Made by a program: the position numbers and the translations under genes
Shown here: piece after piece, positions 56,382 through 63,985 of the stretch
Numbering within the stretch: position 1 is the stretch's first letter
How the letters are laid out: each line of letters starts with the position of its first letter
From: a virus
Length of the DNA: 64,000 nt
Virus record (IMG/VR): IMGVR_UViG_3300034375_007958
Span: 103,331-167,330 of that record
Strand: one strand, 5' to 3'
Notes under the pieces: model-generated
Told to the model about the DNA's origin: nothing
The model's input: only the letters and a program-made list of their open reading frames with translations
Databases searched by the model: none

Positions 56382-56458
56382 TGGTGCGCTCGGAGGGACT
56401 CGAACCCGCGACCAATGGATTATGAGTCCACTGCTCTAACCAACTGAGCTACAAGCGC
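56382..56458 (-). tRNA. tRNA-Met(CAT)
   Basis: 77 bases, acceptor GCGCTTG/CGAGCGC, anticodon loop CTCATAA in stem GTGGA/TCCAT, CCA encoded. A paired first base fits elongator Met; an Ile(k2CAU) tRNA cannot be excluded. First tRNA of the cluster. Confidence 0.94.
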
Positions 56459-56467
56459 AATAGACTT

Positions 56468-56496
56468 ATTATATAGTAACGGGGATTTTATGTCAA
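56468..56496 (-). promoter_or_regulatory. Consensus sigma70 promoter at the head of the tRNA cluster
   Basis: Minus-strand TTGACA (56496-56491), 17-base spacer, TATAAT (56473-56468). RNA start about 56461, just before tRNA-Met. Confidence 0.85.
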
Positions 56497-56515
56497 CAGT
56501 TAACTGCAGATAACA

Positions 56516-56791
56516 TTACTCAGACACTTCTTCAAGGACCCAAGTGTATGTTGGATGGTCAGTCACTGTTGTTTCAAATAAATTTATCCAATAATTTGCA
56601 TCTGCCTCGGTTTGGTAATACCTTATAAACTGAGATCCACTTTCATCGAAAGACCCTATTTGTTCATCTGGCAGGGGTGGTTCTGCAATATTTCCATTGT
56701 TTAATTCTTTTTCAAATAGTTGAACAGCGACGGCAATTTGCTCTAATGTCCATCCTGTGCTACTAGTAACGGTTGCTGTAGATTTCCACAT
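56516..56791 (-). CDS. Hypothetical protein, 91 aa
   Basis: Acidic. GWTLEQIAVAVQLFEKELNN forms a helix, then FIRYYQTEADANYWINLFET. The C-terminal half suggests a small alpha/beta protein. Three bases after the nuclease-like gene, so co-expressed. Function unknown. Confidence 0.65.
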   Translation of the reverse strand: MWKSTATVTSSTGWTLEQIAVAVQLFEKELNNGNIAEPPLPDEQIGSFDESGSQFIRYYQTEADANYWINLFETTVTDHPTYTWVLEEVSE

Positions 56792-56794
56792 TTT

Positions 56795-57814
56795 TTATCT
56801 CCTTAATACATTACCAGATCGGTCAACCAAAATAACAGGTTTGTCACCCCGAGCGCCAATACCACGTTTCAGTGTTACACCCAGTGTACGCAGGCCTGGT
56901 AGCGGATTTTTCCTAGTTCTGTCGTTTCTAATTAACCATACCATCATGTGGCTTTCTGGAATATCTGCTTTTTCTTTGATAATTGCATGGCACTGTACAA
57001 ATACATTATTGCCATCTTGTCTAAAGTGCTCAGGTTTGAAAGTCTGAATTACCACACCACCTTCAGGATTGATATCACTGCCAAATATTGCCTGCATGCT
57101 TTCTTCTTCAGTAGGCTCTACTACAATTTCTTTATCTAAACTGTAGATTGTGTTGCCTTCATCATCTTTGCTTTGCTTAAGTTTGATAACACCCTGATCC
57201 TGAAGATTTTGCAATACTGCACTGGCCTTACCACCAAACAGTTTATCGGCACTTTCCCAAGCATCTGCATTTAATTTCTTAATACTGATGGGCAAATCAC
57301 CAGATTCGCTACGTAGTACCACGTCTGCTTTTTTTCTGCCTTTGGTATCGCGTCCTGCTATTTGTACTTCTGAGCAGTTTTGAAGTGTAAGTTCCTTACC
57401 TCTTGGATCAACAAATGTAACATTAGCATTACCGTACTTTTGAATTACACTTTCAATCATACTGGCCAACTCAATTTCGTTAGCAACACCGGCACTTTGA
57501 TCACCCTGAGCACCAATATCCTTAACTAAAATACCAATAGGACTGGCATCAAACACAACCCCGCCGATGCTGCTTTTTAAACGTTGAGCTTGCACAATTT
57601 TAGCGCCATCTTCTGGAAATGCCTGTTGCATGACACGTTCAATGTCTTGTAATAGTGCTACTCTGAACGCATCTTTTTTCTGCTTTGCTGGGATTTGAAC
57701 TAGAACTGCAATTAGATTGCCTTTAATTCTAACGTCTTCAAAACCCGCACTTTTTAATGCAGCAACTACTTGGTCTTTTTGAACTGCTTCTGTAAGGAAT
57801 TCTTGGTATCTCAT
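56795..57814 (-). CDS. PD-(D/E)XK nuclease-fold-like protein, 339 aa
   Basis: NEIELASMIESVIQKYGN (helix with Glu) then SEVQIAGRDTKGRKKADVVL and GDLPISIKKLNAD match the order Glu-helix, Asp strand, and x-x-K strand of restriction-endonuclease-like folds. The first 70 residues and the C-terminus (RRGIGARGDKPVILVDRSGN) are extra domains. Could process or cut DNA; catalytic competence is not certain. Divergent from the rubredoxin operon. Confidence 0.55.
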   Translation of the reverse strand: MRYQEFLTEAVQKDQVVAALKSAGFEDVRIKGNLIAVLVQIPAKQKKDAFRVALLQDIERVMQQAFPEDGAKIVQAQRLKSSIGGVVFDASPIGILVKDIGAQGDQSAGVANEIELASMIESVIQKYGNANVTFVDPRGKELTLQNCSEVQIAGRDTKGRKKADVVLRSESGDLPISIKKLNADAWESADKLFGGKASAVLQNLQDQGVIKLKQSKDDEGNTIYSLDKEIVVEPTEEESMQAIFGSDINPEGGVVIQTFKPEHFRQDGNNVFVQCHAIIKEKADIPESHMMVWLIRNDRTRKNPLPGLRTLGVTLKRGIGARGDKPVILVDRSGNVLRR

Positions 57815-57875
57815 ATTTCTTGGTATAGTAATAATATATTTATTAATGAACAGGGAGAATGAATAATCATATCTT

Positions 57876-57937
57876 ATATTAGTAGAAACACTGAGCTAAA
57901 TACTCAGTAGAAACACTGATATAGTTTCTACTAATAT
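57876..57937 (+). repeat. Leader with alternative hairpins before the rubredoxin gene
   Basis: Direct repeat AGTAGAAACACTGA at 57881-57894 and 57906-57919. GTTTCTACTAATAT (57924-57937) is complementary to ATATTAGTAGAAAC (57876-57889, 14 bp) and also to the second copy's AGTAGAAAC (57906-57914, 9 bp). The two hairpins are mutually exclusive. Ends 15 bases before the rubredoxin ATG. Confidence 0.65.
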
Positions 57938-57952
57938 ATAGGAACACCAAAA

Positions 57953-58093
57953 ATGAACCAATATGTTTGCGAGATATGCGGACACGTTCACGACGAAGAA
58001 ACAATGGGCAAGTTTGATGACTTACCAAAGTATGCCAACTGTCCTGAGTGCGGAGTTGATGCACGTGAAGCATACAAAATTTTAGATTTTTAA
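57953..58093 (+). CDS. Rubredoxin-like protein
   Basis: 46 residues, plus strand. YVCEICGHVHDEETMGKFDD at the start and ANCPECGVDAREAYKIL at the end give the two CxxCG knuckles that bind one Fe, with an acidic middle: a small rubredoxin (usual length about 54). Electron carrier; the partner is unknown, though Fe-S/B12 radical enzymes and RNR in this genome need reductants. AGGAAC is the likely ribosome-binding site. Confidence 0.85.
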   Translation: MNQYVCEICGHVHDEETMGKFDDLPKYANCPECGVDAREAYKILDF

Positions 58094-58111
58094 TATAAGG
58101 ACAATCACAAA

Positions 58112-58288
58112 ATGATGAAAAAAATTAAGCAGGCTTTACAAAAGCTTGGCGTAAAAACTGCGACTTACCAAAGTCAAATGGACCACTATATTTCTAGCCG
58201 TGCACCACAGACTGTGGCAGATATTGAACGACTAATGCGTGAATTTGACATGCGTAACTATGGAGGCACACAACATGGCCGCATTTAA
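58112..58288 (+). CDS. Small protein, 58 aa (DUF3563-like)
   Basis: Start ATG at 58112 or 58115 with AAGGA upstream. MDHYISSRAPQTVADIERLM and REFDMRNYG match the pattern of a short family of proteobacterial and phage proteins (Y-[IL]-x-x-[SA]-x-x-x-x-D-[IL]-E-R-x-x-R), tentatively DUF3563. 18 bases after the rubredoxin gene, same operon. Role unknown. Confidence 0.65.
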   Translation: MMKKIKQALQKLGVKTATYQSQMDHYISSRAPQTVADIERLMREFDMRNYGGTQHGRI

Positions 58289-58364
58289 ATCTTGGTTCTT
58301 CAACTGGTGCGAAAAACTAGCTCAAGCCAGAGTTGATCAGTCTAGGTCAAACTGGTACGTCTAA
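58275..58364 (+). CDS. Micro-ORF, 29 aa
   Basis: ATG at 58275 overlaps the end of the 58-aa gene and has a strong GGAGG eight bases upstream (58262-58266). MAAFKSWFFNWCEKLAQARV is an amphipathic Trp-rich helix, possibly membrane-associated. It ends 5 bases before the terminator. Real translation is plausible from the ribosome-binding site alone. Confidence 0.5.
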   Translation: MAAFKSWFFNWCEKLAQARVDQSRSNWYV

Positions 58365-58368
58365 TAAC

Positions 58369-58394
58369 AAAAAGGGGCAATTACTGCCCCTTTT
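58369..58394. terminator. Bidirectional terminator between convergent operons
   Basis: GGGGCA (58374-58379) / TGCCCC (58385-58390) with AAAAA on one side and TTTT on the other. Ends both the plus-strand rubredoxin operon and the minus-strand nucleotidyltransferase gene, whose stop lies in the loop. Confidence 0.88.
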
Positions 58395-59178
58395 GTTTGC
58401 GCTCTATGTCTTCTTCCTCACAGCGTTCACCGTACTGTATTTCGACAACCCTTAACGGAACTTCGCCTTCATTACACAATTGATGCCATTGAGTACGACT
58501 GATGTGTAGTGCTTGATGTTCGTGAAACTCACCCAACAACTCATAGTCTGAACTGCGGTTTACAGTATATACTGTAGCAGTGCCTTCTGCCACAAACCAA
58601 TGTTCTGCACGATCCTGATGTCGTTGCATACTTAAACGTTCTCCAGGCATTACAGTAAGTTCTTTTACTTTAACGTGCTTGTTAGGCTCATAGATAGTTC
58701 TATAGTAACCCCAATTGCGTTCTACTTTGGGACTTTTCCAGTCCATTAAGATCCAACTACTGGAATTCATTTTATCTGTGCCACCAACGCCAAACACAAA
58801 TTCCACTCTTGGATCTACAATAGCCATTTCGGGTATATTGCTTTTGGTACGGTCGCCACCATTGGCAAAAACAATCTCATGTGCAGGGTATTTTTTTAAT
58901 GTGCGTCGGATAGCATCTATGCTGCTGTCATCTTCATCGTCATAGACCAAGACTTCATCTACACATGCCAACGCACTGATAATTAAAATGCGTTCTTCCT
59001 GTAGCATAAATGGTCGTCCTTTTTTACGCACCAACCATTGATCACTGTTTACACCCACAATCAATTTAGTACCTAAAGCACGGGCGGCCTTAAAGTATTC
59101 TATGTGTCCGGAATGTAAAGGATCAAAGCCTCCGGTAACTAAAACTACCTTTTCTTGCATGGTATCAGTACTTATCAT
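58381..59178 (-). CDS. Nucleotidyltransferase-cupin fusion (sugar nucleotide metabolism)
   Basis: 265 residues. Residues 12-30 VLVTGGFDPLHSGHIEYFKA carry the HxGH motif of cytidylyl/adenylyltransferases (RfaE2-like), with VNSDQWLVRKKGRPFM. From about residue 165, HVKVKELTVMPGERLSMQRH, DRAEHWFVAEGTATV and ISRTQWHQLCNEG form a type II phosphomannose isomerase cupin. The two activities are usually on separate proteins. Likely makes or edits a nucleotide-activated sugar for the glycan operon. ATGA overlap with the UvsY-like gene. Confidence 0.8.
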   Translation of the reverse strand: MISTDTMQEKVVLVTGGFDPLHSGHIEYFKAARALGTKLIVGVNSDQWLVRKKGRPFMLQEERILIISALACVDEVLVYDDEDDSSIDAIRRTLKKYPAHEIVFANGGDRTKSNIPEMAIVDPRVEFVFGVGGTDKMNSSSWILMDWKSPKVERNWGYYRTIYEPNKHVKVKELTVMPGERLSMQRHQDRAEHWFVAEGTATVYTVNRSSDYELLGEFHEHQALHISRTQWHQLCNEGEVPLRVVEIQYGERCEEEDIERKQKGQ

Positions 59179-59627
59179 AGTGTAATGTCCTCCATACCGG
59201 CTGTTCTTAGCCTACTAACGTGTCCTAACATAAAGTTTTTGCTTTCAAGGCCTTTCATTAGGCCAAGCCATTTGTTTCTAACAAGTGCTACTTCGTTGAT
59301 AATAGTTTCAAAGTCAATAACTTCATCTTCACCGTCAACATACTTTTCAGCATCGCGACTGCTTAATGCTCTTGCATAGTTTTCAAGATACTTTTGAAAA
59401 TGCTTTTTGCGAATTTTGCGTAACTGTATGTTAAGAAAGTTTAACACTGCTTCTATTTCTTGCAGTTGATTGAACCTGTGTTCAGTAATACCAGGTAAGT
59501 TTGCAATGTTACGTTCCAAATGTCCTTTGACACCGCAGTCGTACTTGGCTTCTTGTAATTCGTTTTCGTAAAAATTAATAAACTCAGGTATGTTACCCAA
59601 GTCTTGAACCACTCGATTATACCACAT
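59175..59627 (-). CDS. uvsY: UvsY-like recombination mediator (tentative)
   Basis: 150 residues, basic and helical: QLRKIRKKHFQKYLENYARA, then DAEKYVDGEDEVIDFETIIN and LVRNKWLGLMKGLESKNFML. Size and position two genes after uvsX fit UvsY, which loads UvsX onto gp32-covered ssDNA. Sequence similarity to T4 UvsY itself is too weak to see by eye, so the call rests on context and resemblance to marine-phage UvsY as I recall it. Confidence 0.5.
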   Translation of the reverse strand: MWYNRVVQDLGNIPEFINFYENELQEAKYDCGVKGHLERNIANLPGITEHRFNQLQEIEAVLNFLNIQLRKIRKKHFQKYLENYARALSSRDAEKYVDGEDEVIDFETIINEVALVRNKWLGLMKGLESKNFMLGHVSRLRTAGMEDITL

Positions 59628-59629
59628 GG

Positions 59630-59860
59630 TTAGTCTTCGTAGTCTTCGTATTCCTCATCGTCATCAAACTGACCTGCATACTCATCGTAACTACGTTTTG
59701 TATATGCGTCAATGCCACTGAACTCTTTAATTTCAGTGTCGCCAAGATAGTCTACCAGGATACTCATAAGAGTATCGCTGGCTTCTTGCCTGTCTTTTTG
59801 TGGAATATATTGTTTAAGGGTTGAATAAGTTTCTGTCAAAACTTCAACATCAATCGTCAT
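59630..59860 (-). CDS. Hypothetical acidic protein, 76 aa
   Basis: Start at 59860 overlaps uvsX by 11 bases, with GAGGAA six bases upstream inside uvsX. Ends in a poly-acidic tail (DEYAGQFDDDEEYEDYED). Between uvsX and the UvsY-like gene. A gp33-like late-transcription coactivator (small, acidic) is conceivable but the hydrophobic C-terminal clamp-binding tail is absent. Confidence 0.6.
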   Translation of the reverse strand: MTIDVEVLTETYSTLKQYIPQKDRQEASDTLMSILVDYLGDTEIKEFSGIDAYTKRSYDEYAGQFDDDEEYEDYED

Positions 59861-60926
59861 TAGTAGTTTCCTCTTCAAGAGAAATGGCCTGTCCTCGATC
59901 TTTATGCGGATTTTTAACTACATCTTCCATAACTTGATCTAAACACCCGTCTTCGTTCTTTTCCCAAGCCTTACGGAATTGTTTGATTTCAGTACCATTT
60001 GCTAAGACATATTTAAGCCGATTGCCTTCTTTTTCCAACAAACTCTTGCTTTCAAACAGATCAACTAGCCCACTGTAGGGATTCATGCCTGTTTCGTAAG
60101 GAATTTTTACCTGTACGCTTTCAAAAGGCTTGGCATAACGTGTTTTCATAATTTTACAGGCAGCACGAATACCTTTAACTTCTGACACTTTATTGCCGTC
60201 TTCGTCCTCTTTGAGTTTGAGTTTACGCATGGCAACTACAATACTACTTGCGTAGATAAAGCCTTGTCCGCCTGAGATCTTGTCGTCTGGGTCGAACATA
60301 TCTTGACTGGCATAGGTGTGGTTAGTTGCTACTAAACCAATGTTCAAGTCACCAAACATGTTCACGCAGTTACGCACTAATGCTGTTAGTGCCTTAGGCT
60401 TACGGCCCATGTCGCCTTTTAGATCACCTGATTCGAACTGATTAACATCAGTTGGTGTCAACATCATGCCCAATGAATCTAATACAAACAATACCTTGGG
60501 ACGATCATCTTCTGGCAAGGTCTTATATTCTTTAACGAAATCAGTTACTAGTTTAGCAACATCATCAATCATTGCTAAGTTTAGTTTTAATAATTTTGCT
60601 TCTGACGTATCTACATTAAGTGCATGCAGCCATTTCTCATCCAAGGCGTTTTCAGTGTCAACTAAGATAACATAGATACCCTGCTCCTGTGCGTTGCGAA
60701 TCAAGTTACCACTACAGATAAAACTTTTGCCTGCACCTGACTCACCTGCAAATACTGTAACTTTGCCAATTGGCACTCCTCGGTCAAACTGTCCGCTAAT
60801 CAAATAGTTGAGAGCATAGTTACCTGTACTAACCCAAGTATCTGGATCCCTAAATCCAATACTGATACCGTCAATACTTTTTGTGATTGTTTTTCTAAAT
60901 TTGCTTACGTCAAATGGTTTTGCCAT
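59850..60926 (-). CDS. uvsX: RecA-like recombinase UvsX
   Basis: 358 residues. GVPIGKVTVFAGESGAGKSF (Walker A), YVILVDTENALDEKWL, VLFVLDSLGMMLTPTDV (Walker B), GDMGRKPKALTALVRNCVNM and GLVATNHTYASQDMF (L2 region and sensor). Forms filaments on ssDNA for strand exchange and recombination-dependent replication. A weak promoter with extended TGC-TATACT is present about 30 bases upstream. Conserved order uvsX - small gene - UvsY-like. Confidence 0.95.
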   Translation of the reverse strand: MAKPFDVSKFRKTITKSIDGISIGFRDPDTWVSTGNYALNYLISGQFDRGVPIGKVTVFAGESGAGKSFICSGNLIRNAQEQGIYVILVDTENALDEKWLHALNVDTSEAKLLKLNLAMIDDVAKLVTDFVKEYKTLPEDDRPKVLFVLDSLGMMLTPTDVNQFESGDLKGDMGRKPKALTALVRNCVNMFGDLNIGLVATNHTYASQDMFDPDDKISGGQGFIYASSIVVAMRKLKLKEDEDGNKVSEVKGIRAACKIMKTRYAKPFESVQVKIPYETGMNPYSGLVDLFESKSLLEKEGNRLKYVLANGTEIKQFRKAWEKNEDGCLDQVMEDVVKNPHKDRGQAISLEEETTNDD

Positions 60927-60935
60927 GATAGTTCC

Positions 60936-61097
60936 TTATATGTTGTGTAGTATAGCATACTTTGTATAAAAAATGCTAGTAGCCTCTTCATTAAAATCAT
61001 CCAAATTTAATAAAGAATATAATTTTTTGATTTCATTTAAAAAAGTTTTTTTGTCAAATATTGTACTTTGATCAAATAAATGTGTTGGTATGCTGTT
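60936..61097 (-). pseudogene. C-terminal remnant of an AT-rich gene
   Basis: 53 open codons with no in-frame ATG, beginning right after a stop inside the 61072 gene. LFDQSTIFDKKTFLNEIKKL, then YSLLNLDDFNEEATSIFYTK resembles the C-terminal pattern of the protein at 62015 (FIDLSDILN, LIPKLSFIFNYFKLG, IYSKHHE). Probably the tail of a lost paralogue. Confidence 0.5.
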
Positions 61098-62031
61098 TTA
61101 ATTGTTCCAAGTAACGACCACTAAAATAATGATCATAGTTGAATTCTATAGTATCTAACTCCATCAAATACATATCATACAGTTCATCATTGTTTAGTTT
61201 TGAAAATTTCGAAATCATAGTCACTAATTCGACCAATCTTTCTACTGGGTTTTTTATACTGTCAAATCTATAATCAAATAATTTTGTGTATAATTTAAAC
61301 CCATAATATTTTTCTATGTGTCGGTGCCAATCTGGTTGTGCATATGATAAAAACAATCCTCTAGTAACGATGCTATACAAAAATTTTTCAGTTACAAACG
61401 GATAATAACTTGTAGCCAATGTTTCGCTTACTATATGAATAAAACTTTTAGTTAGTTTATTTTCTAAATTATAGATGTTATTTCTATGATCGTACCGTAT
61501 GTGACCGAAAGAATAGATTGTTTCATTGAAAGTATCAAAACTTTCGGATAAAAAAAACTTTCTATAAAATTGTTCGCGGTCTTTGCAATAACCAAATATA
61601 TAGCCTTCTAGTTGATCTAATGAGTAAACAAAATTTTTACTACAATAGTTTTTTTTAAAATATCCAAATTTATAAAGAATAGCCGTTAGTAGTCGTCTGC
61701 TTACATGGTCTGAACCGTTAAAACTACATAAAAAATTTTCAATTTTTACTGCCGGGTGATTTTTGTATTTTTTAAAATGTCGAAGATTCAATCTATTTTG
61801 TAAATCTACAGAAAAATTTATATCTAAATTCCGATACCTTTCATTAAAGTCATCGGTTATGTACATAATTTTAAATTTATTCTTGATATTACAATCATTT
61901 AAATAATTCAATATTAAATTTTCATTATTTTTGTCAAATCCCCCCAAATGATCTACTAACTGTACAGTATGGCTACTAAAATCAATTTTATTATTCAAAA
62001 TGTTTGAATAATCTTTAGCGAAAAGTTTCAT
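61072..62031 (-). CDS. Putative glycosyltransferase, AT-rich, 319 aa
   Basis: N-terminal region with QLVDHLGGFDKNNENLI. The C-terminal half SETLATSYYPFVTEKFLYSI, then FKLYTKLFDYRFDSIKNPVE has the TEK-x-x-x-x-[IA] and GFxxY...LFDYxFD-x-[IE]-x-NP-x-ER arrangement of GT10-like or related phage glycosyltransferases, as at 52535. Rich in Asn/Lys/Phe/Tyr/Ile. Overlaps the next gene by 17 bases. Substrate unknown. Confidence 0.55.
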   Translation of the reverse strand: MKLFAKDYSNILNNKIDFSSHTVQLVDHLGGFDKNNENLILNYLNDCNIKNKFKIMYITDDFNERYRNLDINFSVDLQNRLNLRHFKKYKNHPAVKIENFLCSFNGSDHVSRRLLTAILYKFGYFKKNYCSKNFVYSLDQLEGYIFGYCKDREQFYRKFFLSESFDTFNETIYSFGHIRYDHRNNIYNLENKLTKSFIHIVSETLATSYYPFVTEKFLYSIVTRGLFLSYAQPDWHRHIEKYYGFKLYTKLFDYRFDSIKNPVERLVELVTMISKFSKLNNDELYDMYLMELDTIEFNYDHYFSGRYLEQLKQHTNTFI

Positions 62032-62860
62032 GATGTTTAGAATAAATTTTATGCATGTCTCTAATTAATTTTTCATCAATTTTACCTAGTTTAAAATAAT
62101 TAAAAATAAAACTTAACTTTGGTATTAATTTTTCTATGTTTAATATATCAGACAAATCTATAAATTGATTATCTAAATTCAATGACTTGTCAAATTCGGA
62201 GAACCTGTTAGAATTTGTGTACCAATCTCGGTTTTTATAACTAGAATTTATTGTATCGATTAACAATTGTTTTTCAGATTTACTAAACTTAAATTTATTT
62301 TGATATTGTAACACAACAGGCAAAGATGAAAAATTACAGTGCATAGGCGAATTCGGAATGTATAGGATAGAATCCTCAGTTTCTAAAAAATGTTTTTGTT
62401 GCAACGCACGTTTAACCCACGTTTGTTCATACTCAGATGTTGTTAAAATAGTAATAACCTTTGCACCATGACAAAAATTAGGGATAATAGGTTTATGAAA
62501 AATAATATTTAAAAATAAATTATTCTTTATCGATCCTAAACAACGAGTATCATTATTTACAACTGCATAATTTATATAGTCCTCATATGATACATTATTT
62601 CCTCTTTCAAAGCCTGCACTGTACAATTCTGTATTGTAAGGAACCATCGGTTCATTTCGCAAATGTAAAGAATGATTTTCTGGAAAACTTCTTCGAACAT
62701 ATTCAAGTGTAATGCCATGAGTCAGCACTCTATTAGTTTTATTTTTTTGAATTGTTTCAGACCAGTGATCAACAGAATCACTTGTTTGCAATAAAGTACT
62801 TAAAAATTTACCAGCAGATCCGTGTGTGAATCGAGTAATAATAAACGGGGAATGATTCAT
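62015..62860 (-). CDS. Hypothetical AT-rich protein with P-loop-like THGSAGKFLS, 281 aa
   Basis: Start at 62860 (MNHSPFIITRFTHGSAGKFL); the frame extension to 62905 crosses the gp32 terminator. The strand-loop FIITRFTHGSAGKFLSTLL resembles a nucleotide-binding loop (G-S-A-G-K) and aligns in position with GGTHGN of the 33518 protein. Sulfotransferase- or kinase-like fold possible. Base composition unlike uvsX and gp32 on either side. Confidence 0.55.
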   Translation of the reverse strand: MNHSPFIITRFTHGSAGKFLSTLLQTSDSVDHWSETIQKNKTNRVLTHGITLEYVRRSFPENHSLHLRNEPMVPYNTELYSAGFERGNNVSYEDYINYAVVNNDTRCLGSIKNNLFLNIIFHKPIIPNFCHGAKVITILTTSEYEQTWVKRALQQKHFLETEDSILYIPNSPMHCNFSSLPVVLQYQNKFKFSKSEKQLLIDTINSSYKNRDWYTNSNRFSEFDKSLNLDNQFIDLSDILNIEKLIPKLSFIFNYFKLGKIDEKLIRDMHKIYSKHHETFR

Positions 62861-62866
62861 AGATAT

Positions 62867-62893
62867 AAAAAGTAGGGGACCGTCTCCCCTACT
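62867..62893 (-). terminator. Strong intrinsic terminator after gene 32
   Basis: Minus-strand AGTAGGGGA-GACGG-TCCCCTACT (62893-62871) followed by TTTT: 9-bp stem, 5-base loop. Confidence 0.93.
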
Positions 62894-62917
62894 GAATTGA
62901 CACAAGCGACTACTAAA

Positions 62918-63892
62918 TCACTTTTGACGGTTACGAATCATTGCCAAAATATCTTCAGCACGTTGGCTGGAGGGTTTGGCTTCAACTGGAGCCGATGCGA
63001 CTGGCTCACTTGCTTCTTCTTCTACATCTTCTACTACAGGCGCAGGACGAGGTGCAGGTGCAGGAGCACTTTCGGTACGTGGTGCACTGTCTGCTGTGGA
63101 AGTTTGGAACCCTGCAGGCTTGTAGTATGCACCCCAGCGTTCTGCATCATATGCTTCGCCATTAACACTGGCTTCAAACATTTCTTTGATGATCTTCAAC
63201 TCTGCGTCGCTGGGTTTCTTGGGTAAGAAGTCTCCCAAGTTGTATAGTCCATACTGTTCAATTGCTTGCAATTCATCTTGCGTTAGTGCAGACTCTTTAC
63301 GAGCCCATGTACTGGTGCTGTAATCAGCATAACCACCTTTGCTAGTTTTCTTGATGTTAAAGTCTAATCCGCCTTCGTAGTCAGTGGGCAAGTTTTCCAG
63401 TTCCGGATCCATCAGTGCGTTTTTAACCAAGTTAAAAATCTGCGGACTGATAACAAAACGACGGATTGGATTTTCCGGAGTCTTGTCTTCTGCCATTGGA
63501 TTGTCACGGACAAAGCCTTGGAAAAGATAACTTTTCTTTTTCCAATACTTACGTCCCATGTCTTCCAAACTGGGGTCTTTAAACCAAGTACGTACTTCTG
63601 CCAAAACCGGACAGGCGTCGCCATACATTTCTACACAGGGTACCTGTACCACTGTGGGTTTGCTGTCTACCTGACCTTTAACGCCTGCAAAAGGCAAACG
63701 AATCATTAGTCGTTCAACCCAAAAGAAAGTGTTTTTGGTGTTTGCGTCGGGGAGGAAACGTACTCGGGCTGTAGTACCTTCTTGAATGTTCCAATGTGCA
63801 TAAATGCCATTGTCACCGCCCATTGTGTTACCGCTACCGCGGTTTTCTTGACTTGCGAGCTTTGCTCTAATTTCTGCTAAAGATGTTGCCAT
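62918..63892 (-). CDS. 32: Single-stranded DNA-binding protein gp32
   Basis: 324 residues. The basic N-terminus MATSLAEIRAKLASQENRG corresponds to the LAST-like cooperative region. OB-fold segments ARVRFLPDANTKNTFFWVER, VQVPCVEMYGDACPVLAEVR (remnant of the zinc site) and WKKKSYLFQGFVRD follow. The tail is Ala/Pro/Glu-rich and acidic, for partner binding, ending AEDILAMIRNRQK. Coats ssDNA and recruits UvsX/UvsY/gp41. Own promoter and strong terminator: a separate highly expressed unit. Confidence 0.94.
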   Translation of the reverse strand: MATSLAEIRAKLASQENRGSGNTMGGDNGIYAHWNIQEGTTARVRFLPDANTKNTFFWVERLMIRLPFAGVKGQVDSKPTVVQVPCVEMYGDACPVLAEVRTWFKDPSLEDMGRKYWKKKSYLFQGFVRDNPMAEDKTPENPIRRFVISPQIFNLVKNALMDPELENLPTDYEGGLDFNIKKTSKGGYADYSTSTWARKESALTQDELQAIEQYGLYNLGDFLPKKPSDAELKIIKEMFEASVNGEAYDAERWGAYYKPAGFQTSTADSAPRTESAPAPAPRPAPVVEDVEEEASEPVASAPVEAKPSSQRAEDILAMIRNRQK

Positions 63893-63957
63893 GATAATTT
63901 TCCTTTATGTTTAAGATGGTCTTTGTTGTGCCTAGATATACAACTGCACCTTGCAAG

Positions 63958-63985
63958 TGTATAACAAATGTATTTAGTCTGTCAA
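63958..63985 (-). promoter_or_regulatory. sigma70-type promoter for gene 32
   Basis: Minus-strand TTGACA (63985-63980), 16-base spacer, TATACA (63963-63958), leaving a leader of about 60 bases that could host the autoregulatory gp32 operator known in T4. Confidence 0.6.
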
